From NCBI GenBank assembly GCA_004380135.1, contig QXCR01000002.1, positions 310,001 through 374,000 on the forward strand: 64,000 nt of DNA, written 5' to 3'. The position numbers were made by a program, and so were the translations under genes. The notes beneath the pieces are model-generated. The model was not told the DNA's origin and made no database searches. It saw only the letters and a program-made list of their open reading frames with translations. Origin of the DNA: Stemphylium vesicarium (taxonomy: Eukaryota; Ascomycota; Dothideomycetes; Pleosporales; Pleosporaceae). This document shows positions 23,186 through 34,798 of this stretch, one piece after another. Each line of letters starts with the position of its first letter. The first letter of the stretch is position 1.

Positions 23186-26100
23186 ATGGTGGACACGCCG
23201 GAGCCCGCGAGCAAACTGTTCTCCAAGAGCCGCTGGAAGACCAAGATCCTTGAGAAGACCAATGAGCTCTCCCAGGCCAACCAGGCCAAGACCAGGCCCG
23301 CTGACAGCGACGACCTGAACGCCTTCCTCAAGCCCTCGACCGACCGCGCTGCCCAGCAACAAAAGGAAGCGGCCGCCTCCGCCTTCCTCAACCGACCCCG
23401 CATAGACGTTGGCAAGGCCCAGCGATGGCCGGGCGCCCAAGCCATCCTCAAGAGCGGCGCTGCCAAGAGCCCGGGTCCTGGAGGCTTGAAGTCGGGCAAT
23501 CGCAAAAAGGGCCTCACCGTGGGCTTCGTGCGCACTGTGCCCGAAGTCATAGGCCACGGCGGCGACGAGTGTGAGGACCCCGCTGTCGAGATTTCTAAGA
23601 ACAAGAAGGCGCAACAGAGCGTGCCCGAGGTGGAGAAGCTGCCTACCCAGGTCCCGCAAGACGACACAAATCTGGGGGCGCGCACCAATGGCATCGCCAG
23701 GACCCCTTCGCAGAACGAGTACCGGACAAACCTCACGAGGACGAACACGAACCCCGGCGAGCTCTCCCCGCCCCTCGGCCAGAAGATGCAGCTGGGCCAG
23801 ATCAATACGCACGCCCAACTTCCTCCCACACCGCCGCGCTACATGGGCTCAATGGGCCTGGGAGACCGTCCCAAGGGCCTCTCCCGCGCCCCCACTGGTT
23901 TTGACAGCATAATGGAGCCTGTTCTGAACCAACCTGGAAGGCGGCCGAGCGAGGATTCCGTCTATTCGCAAGACTCGGATAACCTCTCCTCGCCCGTGCT
24001 AGCCAGAAACATGTCTGTCCGCGAGCCCACGATTCAAGAGGAAGACGACTTCCAGCCAAAGTCGCTGAAGCGTACCCAGACTGGATTCAGCACCATGGGC
24101 GACGAATCCGACCACGAGCCTGTGCACCCGATACCCTCTGTCCCGCACATGCCAGAGAGACGCCTACCCGAACAAGAAGATGACGAACCAACCTCCTTCG
24201 CAGCGAGGGTCAGGCAAAAGATGCGCTCCGAGGAGGGTAGGACACTACACGAGGCCTCACAGCGGGCAGCCTCAGGCGAACGACGAGATTCCGAGGCGAG
24301 TTCACAGCAGTCACTTGCAGGAACGCCTCCATCGTCATATCACACGCCGGCTACAGCAAGAACACCACTTGACACCGCGCCCACGGAATCGAGGGGATCG
24401 CCTCGCAGGATGCTGGAGACCGAAGACCCCCAACGATCAAGAGCCCGTGGGCCCTCCCCAGGGCGAAGACCAACCGCACCTAGCTCCTATCCAAATGACT
24501 CCGAGGCGCGCATACCCTCCGCCGGCTCATCACAATACACCACGCCTTCCGTCATCTCACAAACCCGCGCTTCACCCCCCGCGCGAGCAGACCCCTTCTC
24601 CAACCCGGCCATACAACGAATACCCTCCACTACCGAGAAGCCTTTCTTCGGGTCTCTCGATGACAGTCCTAGTCTACCTACACCCCCTCAACTCCCACAG
24701 GGAGCTTCTTACTTTCAGTCTTCCCAGCCTCAGCCATCTCAACCATCTCAACCACCTCAATCATCCCAGCCATCTCACCCGCCTCACCCGACTCAGCCTT
24801 CCGCGCTGCCGTCAACTCTTGCAGTAGGGCCACCAGGCAGTCAAGGGCCTTCTAGAAACCCATCCGGAGCTAGCGGGAAGCCTGCCGCACCTCTTTCAAG
24901 GTCTGACACCAAGTCGGCAAACGAATTCGCATACCGGGACTTTGCCGAGCGCATCACTCACATGAGGGGCATTTTTCAGCTGACAGCACAGCTTGGTGGA
25001 AACATTAACAATCACACGCCAATGCAATGGCTTCGTGTCGCCACTTGGTGGTTTCTCAAAGGCCGTACTGGAATGGAGAACCTGATCAGAAGTCAACCCA
25101 AGGCCGCAGAGCCCCCGCCGGAACGGCTCTCCCAACCCCACGTCGACCTAGCCAAGGTATGGTGGATAATAACGGAAGTCCTGCCGAATCATCCCGGTCT
25201 GCAGAGATACGGAGATGGAACTCCCGATGCTCAAGTTGAACTCGCACGACAAGCGGGTGACACGGCCACTGCAGAGATATACGACATCCAGAATGCCATA
25301 ACTCACTACATGAAGTTGCTTGTTGGGTCAATGAGGAAACATCAGAGCATGCCTCCTACGCAAGCTCTCATCCAAGGCCAGGACCAAGCAATTTGGGAAG
25401 AATACCCATCATTTCCTCCCGATGCCGCCAGCGTGCTCACCTCCGGACTTCCTGCTTCACAAGGCAGTCAGCCACAATTCAGTCTCTCGCAATACATTCC
25501 CCTTGCAGACACCAAGAACGACTTTTGCTATTTCCGGATGTTTGTCAAGGCCTCAGTATCGACCGATGACCCTAACACGGATCGCGTGCCCATGGATGCG
25601 GTCGTGTCTGTTCTGCGCTCCAAGGAAGAGTACTTGGTCAAACTCGCTATTTGCAGCCAGAACAGTTTAATCAACATCCTGGTCGGCTCTGGCTCAGTAA
25701 TCTCATGGAAAGATGTCAACTGGAAGCAGCAATTGCAGCAGATTTCCGTACAGCTGCGCCACGGATTTACGCTTACTCTTGCATTGCATGAAGCTGATTT
25801 CCGAAGCCTCTGGTCTATTGTTAGCCACACAAACCGTGTAGAGTCGGACTTGCGCGAGCGAAGAGACGAACGATTCGCCTGCAAAATCTACCTCCGAGAG
25901 GCCAGCTACAGGGATCCCGCGAATCCGTCATTGTTTCCACGCGATCGTGTCTCAGGCTGTAAACTGATGGTGTTCCAGAGAATAGAGCGTAGCAGTGAAG
26001 GCACCGGCAAACGAAAACTGCATCGCGGTTATCGAATGGTGCTGGTCACGGCGCAGCAGACTAAGCAAATTAGCCTGATCAACCACGAAGTCGGAACAAA

Positions 26101-27422
26101 GCAGGAACCCATGAACTTCGAATACGTTACCGAGTCTGATCAATCACCAGCTTTGAGACTACGCTTCCGCGAAGAGGGATCCGACAAGCAACTACGGACG
26201 TGTATTGCACATCTAGTGTTCCAAGAAGGCAGGGATCGCAACAATTTGTTTGGTACATTCACTTCGATGAACGTCGCTGATGGCGAAACCACGTTTGCTC
26301 AAGTCGCGCTCAAGGCTTATCACATCGAAAGTGCCGACCAGGCAGAGGGCTTCTACCAGCAAGGAAGTCGTGTGCTCGAGAAACTGCAGTGGGTGGAAGC
26401 CAAGGTCATGAACCAGGATCCTGAAGCTGCTGGACTGGAGTCCGCGCCCACGGTCATGAGTGAGAGCCTGAGAATCATGTGCAGGCATACTGCTGGAATT
26501 GTTTCCGATCGCATGAACCTTGGTAAGTTTCGGGGATTGTTTTCGGTAAGTGTGGCAGAACACTGACAACTTTCAGGTCCTGGTGAACTCCTGGTTCGCC
26601 TCCCGGTCGACGGTGCTCCTGAACTTACACTCCTCCGTGAAGCACAGCAAGACATGGCTGTCGCAGTTGATGGCAGCCGCACTGATCCGAGTGTCCCTGA
26701 AGAGCTGGCCAAGCTTCTCCAGACTCTTACGAGCACCACCACGATAAGGCGATTGACTTTCAATTCGTTCAACGATCTGCACACCTTCCAACTGGCCGTC
26801 ACTGGTTTCAATGTCAAATTCGATGGGTACGTCAACCTCTTCTATTCCATCTTTCCTTCTGATATTATGTTCCCGTTACATGTACTAACCAATTGCAGAC
26901 TTGCAACTTCGTTCTCCATTTCACGTCGTCGCATGGTCGTCCCAATCTACAAGCAATGGACCGCGAACGGACTCCGCCTCCAGGTCGTCGAGCAGGATAA
27001 CATCATCCAACTTCTCGCCTTCTTCGAGGACTTCTCCCACGCCGACGCCATGAACTTCCAACTGCGCCTCACAGACACTTTCGAAAAGACCGACAAGGGT
27101 GGAAAGTTTGGTCTCAAGCTGGTCGATGCCAAGTTCGCCCTGCCAGTCGATGAAAGGCGTGGCGAAGGCAAGATTCAAAAAGCCGAGGGCAGATTGACCG
27201 GTTGGTCTGGTACAAAGAGAAGATTCGTATGCTTGGACGAGATTGAATACCCAGGCGAGCATGATGACATCCTGATCATGTTTGACTCTGCAGAGAGTAA
27301 GTTCCCGCTCAAGCTATCCTGAAGTTGCACGTGACTAACAAAGCTTAGCACGCGATCGATTCGCTGAGGCACTACCCGCTCCCACCATGGAGCGCAAATT
27401 CACCGTCAGGAGAAAGATATAA
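23186..27422 (+). CDS. Large conserved hypothetical protein, four exons
   Basis: Function unknown. Exons 23186-26522, 26577-26826, 26899-27296 and 27349-27422; introns 26523-26576, 26827-26898 and 27297-27348 all have GT..AG borders and keep frame, giving 1,352 aa. The first ~570 residues are disordered (Ser/Pro/Thr/Arg-rich, with a QPSQPPQSSQPS-type tract near residues 510-540). From ~575 the chain is folded-looking: a helical part (RITHMRGIFQLTAQLGG), then beta-rich stretches through the last three exons ending in basic ERKFTVRRKI. The beta-rich part could contain PH-like or similar binding folds, but I see no diagnostic motif. No membrane segment or signal peptide. Length and shape suit a scaffold or signalling protein of Pezizomycotina; that is inference. 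Confidence 0.85.
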
Positions 27423-28463
27423 GCCAACGTCATACTTGTTGTCTTTTTACTCCCCCCGCAGGCTCACAGCACGCCACATCACATTGCATTACATTGCACC
27501 ACTTTTTCCTTTGTACAAATTTGAGCATCACGCTCCACCTTTCTTCTTGCTTCACTTCCGCTCCAACAAATTCTGGACCCGAAGACAGGCGCTTCTCTGT
27601 ATTTGTTCTCATTCATCGGCGTACAAGGTGTTTTTCCACCCGGAAAGGGCATGATATCATAGCGTGGAGAGGCCATAGCCAGCTTTCTCAAGACGAGACA
27701 GTTTTTTTTTTCAACCACTTGTACTTTGTACTTGACTACACTTTCTCTTGTTTTACAGCCAGATTGTTTTGTTGCACGCAGAAAGAAAGCGTTTTGACCT
27801 GGGGAAAAATGGGGGAATCAGCCAAACAGCATGAGCGAATTGATTGTCATTAGATATTTCAGTAAATCAGCGAAATCAAGCAAGATGTTTATTGAAAAGT
27901 GGTATCGCAACAAATATCGTTTAACCGTTCAGCGTGAAAAGATAGATTTCGGAATCGGGGTGCGATGTGTATATATGTAAGAACCGAAGCAGCAAGGAGC
28001 ATATTATTATATGGATATGTACAAAAAGCGCACACATGCACAAAAGTGTAAAGAAAGAACAAAAAATGCCCCTTATTTGGGGAGTGGAAGTATCCCAAAG
28101 GCAAAGAGCCCTGTCGCTAAATCCAACCCAGCTCAGAGCAGAGAAGAGGCGGAAAAAAACGATAATAAAAAACGCCCAAGGTTCGAAAAGTCCGATTCCA
28201 AAGAGGTATCCAGCGCGCAGAATATGTGGAGAGATTCGTCAAGTCGTCAATGTTGCTGTTGGTTGGTTGGGGGGGTATGAAAACTGTACATGTATGACCA
28301 AAGCAAGTTGCGCAATAATGAGGATGATAAAAATAGGTGCGTGTTAAATGGTGTGGTATCCAGAAGAAAGGGGTTGCTGCAAGCCGCTTGGAACGCGTGT
28401 GGAAAATGAAGATACCGGAAAAAAGAACGCCTATCGAGTCGATGTATTTTGTTTGCAGCGGTT
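27423..28463. other. Convergent intergenic region
   Basis: About 1.04 kb between two converging stop codons (27422 and 28464). AT-rich with T and A homopolymer runs (for example T10 near 27703), as expected for two 3' untranslated regions. No coding signal. Confidence 0.5.
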
Positions 28464-31400
28464 TTACTGCGAAATGGTGGGAGAGCCAGGAACAACAGGA
28501 TCGACATAGTACCTGCTGCCGATGCTGCGCCTAATCTTCTCTCTCCTCTTCTCGGTACGTCGTTCCCTCAGCTTCTCCTTTACGCCTGAGATGCCAATGT
28601 ATTGTACGTGATACTTCTTCAGGCCGGGGAGGCTCTTGCCTTGACGCCACGAGCCGCGTCGACGCGATTGCTCGTACTCGATTGAGAGGTTGTCGGGGAC
28701 GGAAGTAGTGCGGCGGAGATCGTGGCTTGAACGGCGCTTGGTGATGCCGCCGCCGCCATGGCGACCCAGGGGCTGGCTGGGCGCTTGGATGATGACCTTG
28801 GGTGAAGAGACACGGCCTGACGATCGAGAGCGGAAGTTGGAGGGGAGAGTGACATGGTGGCGGCGTTTGTTCGTGCCGGAACGCTCGACACCGAGGGAGT
28901 TGCCGATGAGGAATCCACCTGAGCCGCGGAAGCCACCCTTGAGCTTGTTCAGAGTGTTTACTCGTCTGGGTGCTTCTGGCTCCGGCTCTAGATCTTCCAT
29001 ATCACTTGTGTCACCGCCTTGTGGGAGCCCTTCGTCCTCCTCGCTCTCGTCCTCACTGTCTGAGAACTCATCCCAGAAACCGCGTGGCCGCCAGAAAGGA
29101 TGGAGAGTGCCGTCTTCATCGTTTACAGTGGGAACGTGTGGGTTTTGATGGGTGTGCCTTTCTGAGTCACGGTCGTAGCGAGCCCGGTTGATTGCCGTGC
29201 GGGCCAAGAGTGGTGTGATGAGATTGTCGGAGTACCGCCGCGCTCGTTGCAAGACAGATAGGCGACGTTGTGGATGAGAGTCGGAACGGCTGGGAGGTCC
29301 CGGTGGTCCAGGAGTCAACTGCTTTTCAATCTCTTCCATGGGTGTGGGAGGGATGAAGTTGATCTTGGGTGGCTCTGGTGGGTCGCGGGGGTTCTGCAGT
29401 GGGGAATCAACGCCACCAAATCCGGGCATGTCGATTTGCATTGGAGGGGTCGAAGGCTCAAAGTTCAAGGTCGGTTGCGACGGCGGTTCCGCGTTGTCCT
29501 CATTGCAAACACTCTTAGAGGATTGCGCTGTTTGTGCATCGCGAGGATCTTGGGGAGTCAACAGTGTGGCACCGGCCAGTTGATGCTGTTCCGGCAGCAT
29601 CGAGTTACCCCGAGACATTTGCTGCACAACAAGGAGGGAATTGTTGTTGTGAGGGTATATGCTGACAGCAGTAGCCTCTGTGACTTCCACAGTGTCGGAG
29701 AATTGAGAAAACGGTGTGGACTGAGAATATAAATGTCGAGCCATGGCATGCTCTTCAGTCCGCGAAGCTGACCGTGAAGCTGAGCGGTCGAAACTGACAC
29801 GGCCATGCTCACCAGAGTAGCGGTGCCAGTCGTGGCTACGACGTCCCATCTCTTCCGTTGATGCGCGGCTGCCAAAGCCAGATCTGGTCCTCATTTCAGG
29901 AGATACCGAGTTGCTTTCATAGTTATGGGAGAAGCGTTTTGGATCCCAGGACATGGGTCTTGACGAGCGAGAGCCTTGTCGCATGATTGGTGAAGCGTTC
30001 TTCATTGGGCCAAACTTGTCAAGGTTCTCGACCGTAGCAGGATTGGCGCTGGTATCTGAGATGAGGGTAGCTTCTTCTGCGGTTTCGCGATCTGCGACAA
30101 GACGTCGAACCCGGTCCATCAAGACAGATGGCACATGGGCTTCTTGTGCGGGATGACTGGCACCTATGAACACATCTCGCTCAGCCGGTCCGTCTACGCC
30201 CTGGTCCGGGAGATCAGGTAAGTTGCTCTCGACACCAGTGGGCAGCCTTGCGTCAGTCTTCACAGGAGACGATTGCCTTGCTTTCCTTGAAGTGGGTGAT
30301 TTTTGACGTGGCTTCGGCGAAAGTGTGGGTGATGGTGCGCGCTGAAGTGGAGGTGGCGGTTGAGTGAAGGGGTTCTTCTTCTCCTGTGGACTACCTGGTG
30401 GTGATATTTGCGAGAAGTTTCGGAGTTTGGAAGAACGCATTGGACGTTTTGTAGGCTCGGGTGCAGAGTTTACACGCTTGTGATAGCTCCCAACCGATCG
30501 CCCTGCTGAGCTGTGCCGGCTCAGTATGTCGGATGCAGGCTGTAGCACATTGCGTATAGACTCTTGGTGCGCTAGCGTATGCGCCGAGCTATCGATAGTC
30601 CTCTGTCGCAGCGACAAGGACGGCGACATGATGCGCGAAGACACGGACATGTCTGACGCGACACTGCCTCTGTTAGTCCTATCGGCAATGTTCGTCCTCT
30701 TGTGCACCAGACGGTGGGCGGGAGCAGCGCTGTCTGCTTGCGAGATGACTGAGTTGCGACTCGAATGGGTGGTAGAGCCAAGCTCGGCCGGGGAGCTGAT
30801 ATCTCTCCTGTACGCCATGTTCCTTCCAGAATGCCGCAGAGTCTGCTTTCTCTGCGGTGGAGTGACTATGACCTGTGCCGACACCACTGTCGACGTCACT
30901 GAGGATGTTGAGAGTCGCTTGCTGGCCGAATCACGGTGCCTCTCCCCCGACATGACCCTAGCCTCTGAGGGCCAGCCGATAGATTGCGCAAAGTTCTCAA
31001 TGGAGGGCGTGACTGGACTGTTGTGGCCGACCTGGACGCGTTTGCGCAGACTGGAGGCGCGTCGCGTTCGGTTGCTCGGGGTGGGAGAGGCGGCTTCGAC
31101 GACGGTAACGGCAGGGTCGGGCGTGGGCGTGGCTGGGTCGGGCTTTTTGTGAGGCGATTTTGATTGAGGTCTGCGCTTCTTCCGCACCGTTACGTTGCGC
31201 ATGAGATCTGTGTTCCACTCGCGATCTGGGATGTCGTCGACAGTCGGGGATCCCTTGTCCACTTGGGCACCGGCCGTTGTATCCACATGTTTAGCAGTGG
31301 GAGTAGTGGGGAAGTATGGTGCTTTTGCAGTGGTTGGCGTGACATCATGTTCGTCGTGCTCGAATGCCAGTCCCAGTCCCCTGTCTTCCTCGACGGTGCT

Positions 31401-31964
31401 CAGCCTGTCGTTTGCGGGTGTCACGGACCTGCTGTCATCACGGTCCGACGAAAAGGGGTCCTCTCGCGCCGTCTGGAATGAATCGGCTCTCGACGAAGGA
31501 TATGTGAGGATCGAAGGGCGTTCGAGCGTGGCATTAGACCCGTGGGTTCGCGGCGGACTTGGATCGGGGGTCGGCGGACTGCGCGCATTGACGGGCGTGC
31601 TGAGCGAGGACTTTTGCGAGATGAGAGAGTTTCTTACGCTGTCAGCATGGGGCGGCGGCTCGAGAACTTCAGTCGACCGGCCGTCCTGCGAGGCAGTCGG
31701 CGGAGTCGGCGGGAGGCCACTGTCTGCTCCTATCAATGCGCCGGGCGATGCCAGCGGCGTGCTGTCTTGACTGCAGACGGTCGAGTCGGTGTCATCGGTC
31801 GCCTGGGTCGAGTACGAGTAGTCGCGCTTCAGGGGCGCTGCAGCCCTGGTGTAGGAGCCGTGTTCGTCGCTGCGGCGCGGTAGGTGCTTGGATTGGCGTA
31901 GGTTGGGTGAGGCGTGGAAGGACGACTCGAGGACCGAGTAGACGTCGGACTCGGATTCCGACAT
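28464..31964 (-). CDS. Large disordered hypothetical protein
   Basis: Function unknown; 1,166 aa in one exon from an ATG at 31964 to TAA at 28464. Almost the whole chain is low complexity, rich in Ser, Pro, Arg and Thr, with short conserved-looking islands: SESESDVYSVLESSFHASP at the N-terminus, REWNTDLMRNVTVRKKRRPQ near residue 250, a hydrophobic/acidic segment with a PFWRPRGFWDEFSDSEDES stretch near 1000, and a basic C-terminus (LRERRTEKRREKIRRSIGS) with SRYYVDPVVPGSP. The conserved tail and the WNTDLMRNVTVRKKR island suggest protein-protein docking sites in a scaffold. No catalytic domain, membrane span or signal peptide was seen. It converges with the other large hypothetical gene at 23186. 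Confidence 0.8.
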   Translation of the reverse strand: MSESESDVYSVLESSFHASPNLRQSKHLPRRSDEHGSYTRAAAPLKRDYSYSTQATDDTDSTVCSQDSTPLASPGALIGADSGLPPTPPTASQDGRSTEVLEPPPHADSVRNSLISQKSSLSTPVNARSPPTPDPSPPRTHGSNATLERPSILTYPSSRADSFQTAREDPFSSDRDDSRSVTPANDRLSTVEEDRGLGLAFEHDEHDVTPTTAKAPYFPTTPTAKHVDTTAGAQVDKGSPTVDDIPDREWNTDLMRNVTVRKKRRPQSKSPHKKPDPATPTPDPAVTVVEAASPTPSNRTRRASSLRKRVQVGHNSPVTPSIENFAQSIGWPSEARVMSGERHRDSASKRLSTSSVTSTVVSAQVIVTPPQRKQTLRHSGRNMAYRRDISSPAELGSTTHSSRNSVISQADSAAPAHRLVHKRTNIADRTNRGSVASDMSVSSRIMSPSLSLRQRTIDSSAHTLAHQESIRNVLQPASDILSRHSSAGRSVGSYHKRVNSAPEPTKRPMRSSKLRNFSQISPPGSPQEKKNPFTQPPPPLQRAPSPTLSPKPRQKSPTSRKARQSSPVKTDARLPTGVESNLPDLPDQGVDGPAERDVFIGASHPAQEAHVPSVLMDRVRRLVADRETAEEATLISDTSANPATVENLDKFGPMKNASPIMRQGSRSSRPMSWDPKRFSHNYESNSVSPEMRTRSGFGSRASTEEMGRRSHDWHRYSGEHGRVSFDRSASRSASRTEEHAMARHLYSQSTPFSQFSDTVEVTEATAVSIYPHNNNSLLVVQQMSRGNSMLPEQHQLAGATLLTPQDPRDAQTAQSSKSVCNEDNAEPPSQPTLNFEPSTPPMQIDMPGFGGVDSPLQNPRDPPEPPKINFIPPTPMEEIEKQLTPGPPGPPSRSDSHPQRRLSVLQRARRYSDNLITPLLARTAINRARYDRDSERHTHQNPHVPTVNDEDGTLHPFWRPRGFWDEFSDSEDESEEDEGLPQGGDTSDMEDLEPEPEAPRRVNTLNKLKGGFRGSGGFLIGNSLGVERSGTNKRRHHVTLPSNFRSRSSGRVSSPKVIIQAPSQPLGRHGGGGITKRRSSHDLRRTTSVPDNLSIEYEQSRRRGSWRQGKSLPGLKKYHVQYIGISGVKEKLRERRTEKRREKIRRSIGSRYYVDPVVPGSPTISQ

Positions 31965-33519
31965 GGTCGCAGATTTGCTTCACGGCGGGAGCGCAGGCCC
32001 AGTATGGAGCTGCTCAATGGCGTGCCTGTCGCTTGGAAACTTGGTAGCGCTGCAAGGTGGCATTTCCTCCCGTGTTAAGAGGCAGACATGGCCCACGGGC
32101 GCAGGACGGCAGTGTGCTTATGCATGCGACGCTATTGCCGCTGGTTCGAGGTGGCAGCGTCCCTGGGGGGCGTGTCTGTAGGGTGCCGGAGGTGCAGGGC
32201 CGTGGGTGGTGGTGACGCAGGTAGCCTCGGAGGTGCAGTGCCAAGCGAGCCGTTCACGATCAAGTTTAGCGGGCGCACGACGAGGGCTGCGGAGAGGCGA
32301 GAGGCGATAATTCCAGTCGTCGGCGGCTTCGTAGCAGTCGCTCAAGCGATTGCGATGTGGGGGTGCAAACGGGAATTTGGAGGCAAGGGGAGGGTTGGTG
32401 TGCGAAACGGGTAGGTAGCTGCGCAGTGTCGATGCGCGCGCACGTCTGGGCACAGATGGTGGCTTCGAAGGTTTGGTGGCAGATGAGGGCGGCTCAGAGT
32501 CCTGCTTCAAGCGTTTCCCGTCAAGCCTCTGTTTCTGCTTCTTCGCTCGTTTCTCAGCTCAGGGGCTACCAATGCAGTACGGCTGTGGCGATTATGTATC
32601 TGAAAAAGCATCATTATCATTGTAGCTATCGCGGTCCAAGGGCGACCGTCGTAGAGCAGGCGTGCATCGGGCTTAGAGCGGGCGGCGCTGGTGGCGGCTA
32701 ATGCCATCTAATTCGCCCTATCGCCAGTTATCCCCACTAAACACCACGCCTTTCTGCGCCATTCTCTTCACTCGTCCGGACGTGCATCAACAGCAGGCAA
32801 CCCCTCTTTTCCCTCCTCCACGTATGTGACATGACTTCGGCCGCCCGCATCAACCCGCAATCATGTGCCCAAGTACCTTTGTACCTTTGCCTAGATACAC
32901 AGTACGGTACCCGCCCCAATTGAGGCCGCCAATGTGCAACGTGCTCGCACTGGCATTGACGGGGCATCATCACAATCCATGCATTCGCTAGCCTTTCTTC
33001 TTCATGCGACATCTGTTACAGACTCGCAACATGTCCAACTGAACCACCAGCCACGGTGACAGCCGTTAAACGTCTCGGGTCCTTCCATGCACGAAACCCT
33101 CCGAGAGAAGCCTAGTACACAAGTCGCACGACGACACGTCAACCATACTACCGTCAAGTCGCCGCCACTAAAGCATAGGTGTTTCAACTTCCATCCTTCC
33201 TTTTTCACATGTCCATTTTGTAATACATGGGTGGGGAGCTCAAAGTGGACAACAGACTATCACGGTAGATCGTGCTTTCCTGATCGAGATGGTCACCATT
33301 ACCACAGAGCAGTCACTCAGTCGGCAAATACTCGGGACTGGCCCTGCAACATGCAATGATGTAAGTGACGTCATGAGTCTGATGGCATCTTTACGTGCCA
33401 TGTTCCGAATAGTGGAGTCGTGAACAACATTGGAAAAACGATTAGCCATGTCTCCGGGCAAAGGATATATGGCTTGACGTCGTTTCGAGGACAAACATCA
33501 ATTCATCAACTTCCCAAAC
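31965..33519. other. Divergent intergenic region, 1.55 kb
   Basis: Promoter space between the disordered-protein gene (minus, start 31964) and the MDR reductase (plus, start 33520). GC-rich near 31965-32700, then AT-richer. Several short frames exist in all phases; none carries a domain. No repeat or RNA gene recognised. Confidence 0.5.
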
Positions 33520-34551
33520 ATGCATGCCGTCGCAGTAACAGACTACGGGCCCATCGCCAACCTCAACACCATCGACGTTCCCAAACCGTCTGATCCACAA
33601 CGCCATGACATCCTCGTCCGCATAAAGGCCTGCTCCGTAAACCCAGTGGATACCAAAGTCCGAGCAGGAACCTATGACGACTATCCAGACTACTATGAAC
33701 GGACACCCAAGCTACCTCAGATCCTTGGCTTCGACGGCGCTGGAGTAATCGAGAGTGTCGGTTCTGATGTGAAAGAATTCAAAGCTGGAGACGAAGTCTA
33801 CTACGCGGGGTCCCCCATTCGCCATGGAAGCAACGCCGAATTCCAACTCGTAGATTCGAGAGCCGTAGCTCTGAAGCCGATGAGTTTGGACTGGGGTCAG
33901 GCTGCCGCCATGCCTTTGACATGGATAACAGCATACGAAGCTCTCGTGGAGCGTATGGAGATCCAAAAAGGCGAGAATGCCGGTATTCTTGTCATCAATG
34001 GAGCAGGCGGTGTCGGAAGCGTCGCGAGTCAGATTGCACGTCGCGTACTCAAACTACCCGTTGTAGTCACCACGGCATCCAGAGAAGAGACTGTCAATTT
34101 CTCAAAAGACGTCGGAGCGGCGACGCACACCATCAACCACCATGAAGATATTGCAAAGGAGGTGGAAAAGCTGAAGCTAGATGTACCCATCAAGTACATC
34201 TTCATTACACACACTCCCACATCAGGCTACCTCGCGCCTGCAGCAAAGGTCTGTGCGCCGTTTGGCAAGGTCTGCTCCATCGTACAAGACAAGGAGATGC
34301 CAATGTATGGGACAGAGTTCATGGCAAAGAGCTTGACGTTCGTATGGGCGCTCCTTGGTACCAAACCATACTACGGTGTTGATGTGGAGAGCCATGGAAA
34401 GATACTGAAGGATTTGGCAAAGATGCTAGACGGCGGAAGTGTAAAGTGCCATTGCACGCAGAAGTTGAAGATTGACGAAGAGGGAATAAGAAAGGCGCAT
34501 GAAATCATCCAAGGGGGCAAAGCCATCGGGAAAGTAGCGCTTGAGTTCTGA
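33520..34551 (+). CDS. Zinc-free MDR quinone oxidoreductase-like reductase
   Basis: Medium-chain dehydrogenase/reductase of the quinone oxidoreductase-like branch (often named zinc-binding alcohol dehydrogenase family protein), 343 aa, no intron. The GroES-like part includes ACSVNPVDTKVRAG and ILGFDGAG, where true zinc alcohol dehydrogenases have GHE, so the catalytic zinc ligand is absent. The Rossmann part begins at NGAGGVGSVASQIAR (AxGGVG-type NAD(P)H loop). It probably reduces activated C=C bonds or quinones with NADPH; the substrate is unknown. The cupin gene starts 247 bp downstream on the same strand, so the two may be co-regulated, though fungal genes are normally monocistronic. Confidence 0.9.
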   Translation: MHAVAVTDYGPIANLNTIDVPKPSDPQRHDILVRIKACSVNPVDTKVRAGTYDDYPDYYERTPKLPQILGFDGAGVIESVGSDVKEFKAGDEVYYAGSPIRHGSNAEFQLVDSRAVALKPMSLDWGQAAAMPLTWITAYEALVERMEIQKGENAGILVINGAGGVGSVASQIARRVLKLPVVVTTASREETVNFSKDVGAATHTINHHEDIAKEVEKLKLDVPIKYIFITHTPTSGYLAPAAKVCAPFGKVCSIVQDKEMPMYGTEFMAKSLTFVWALLGTKPYYGVDVESHGKILKDLAKMLDGGSVKCHCTQKLKIDEEGIRKAHEIIQGGKAIGKVALEF

Positions 34552-34798
34552 GGCATGGAAATTTGCCGCCGTGGGTTGAGTATGCAAAACAATTCAGAAC
34601 CTGTGTACCTGCATTGAGGTTACCATGAGTGTGTCGGAACGGTGTCCGTATATCGGCTTCCTTCCCGTTGTTCTAGATCTGACGTCAACCCCCGCCATCT
34701 CACATCCCGTTCGGGTAAGCAGTTCCCCATCACAGTCTCGCTATGACTGCCTGCCTCTCTGAATCTTGAGAGTATCTCTATAATATCATCAAATTCAC

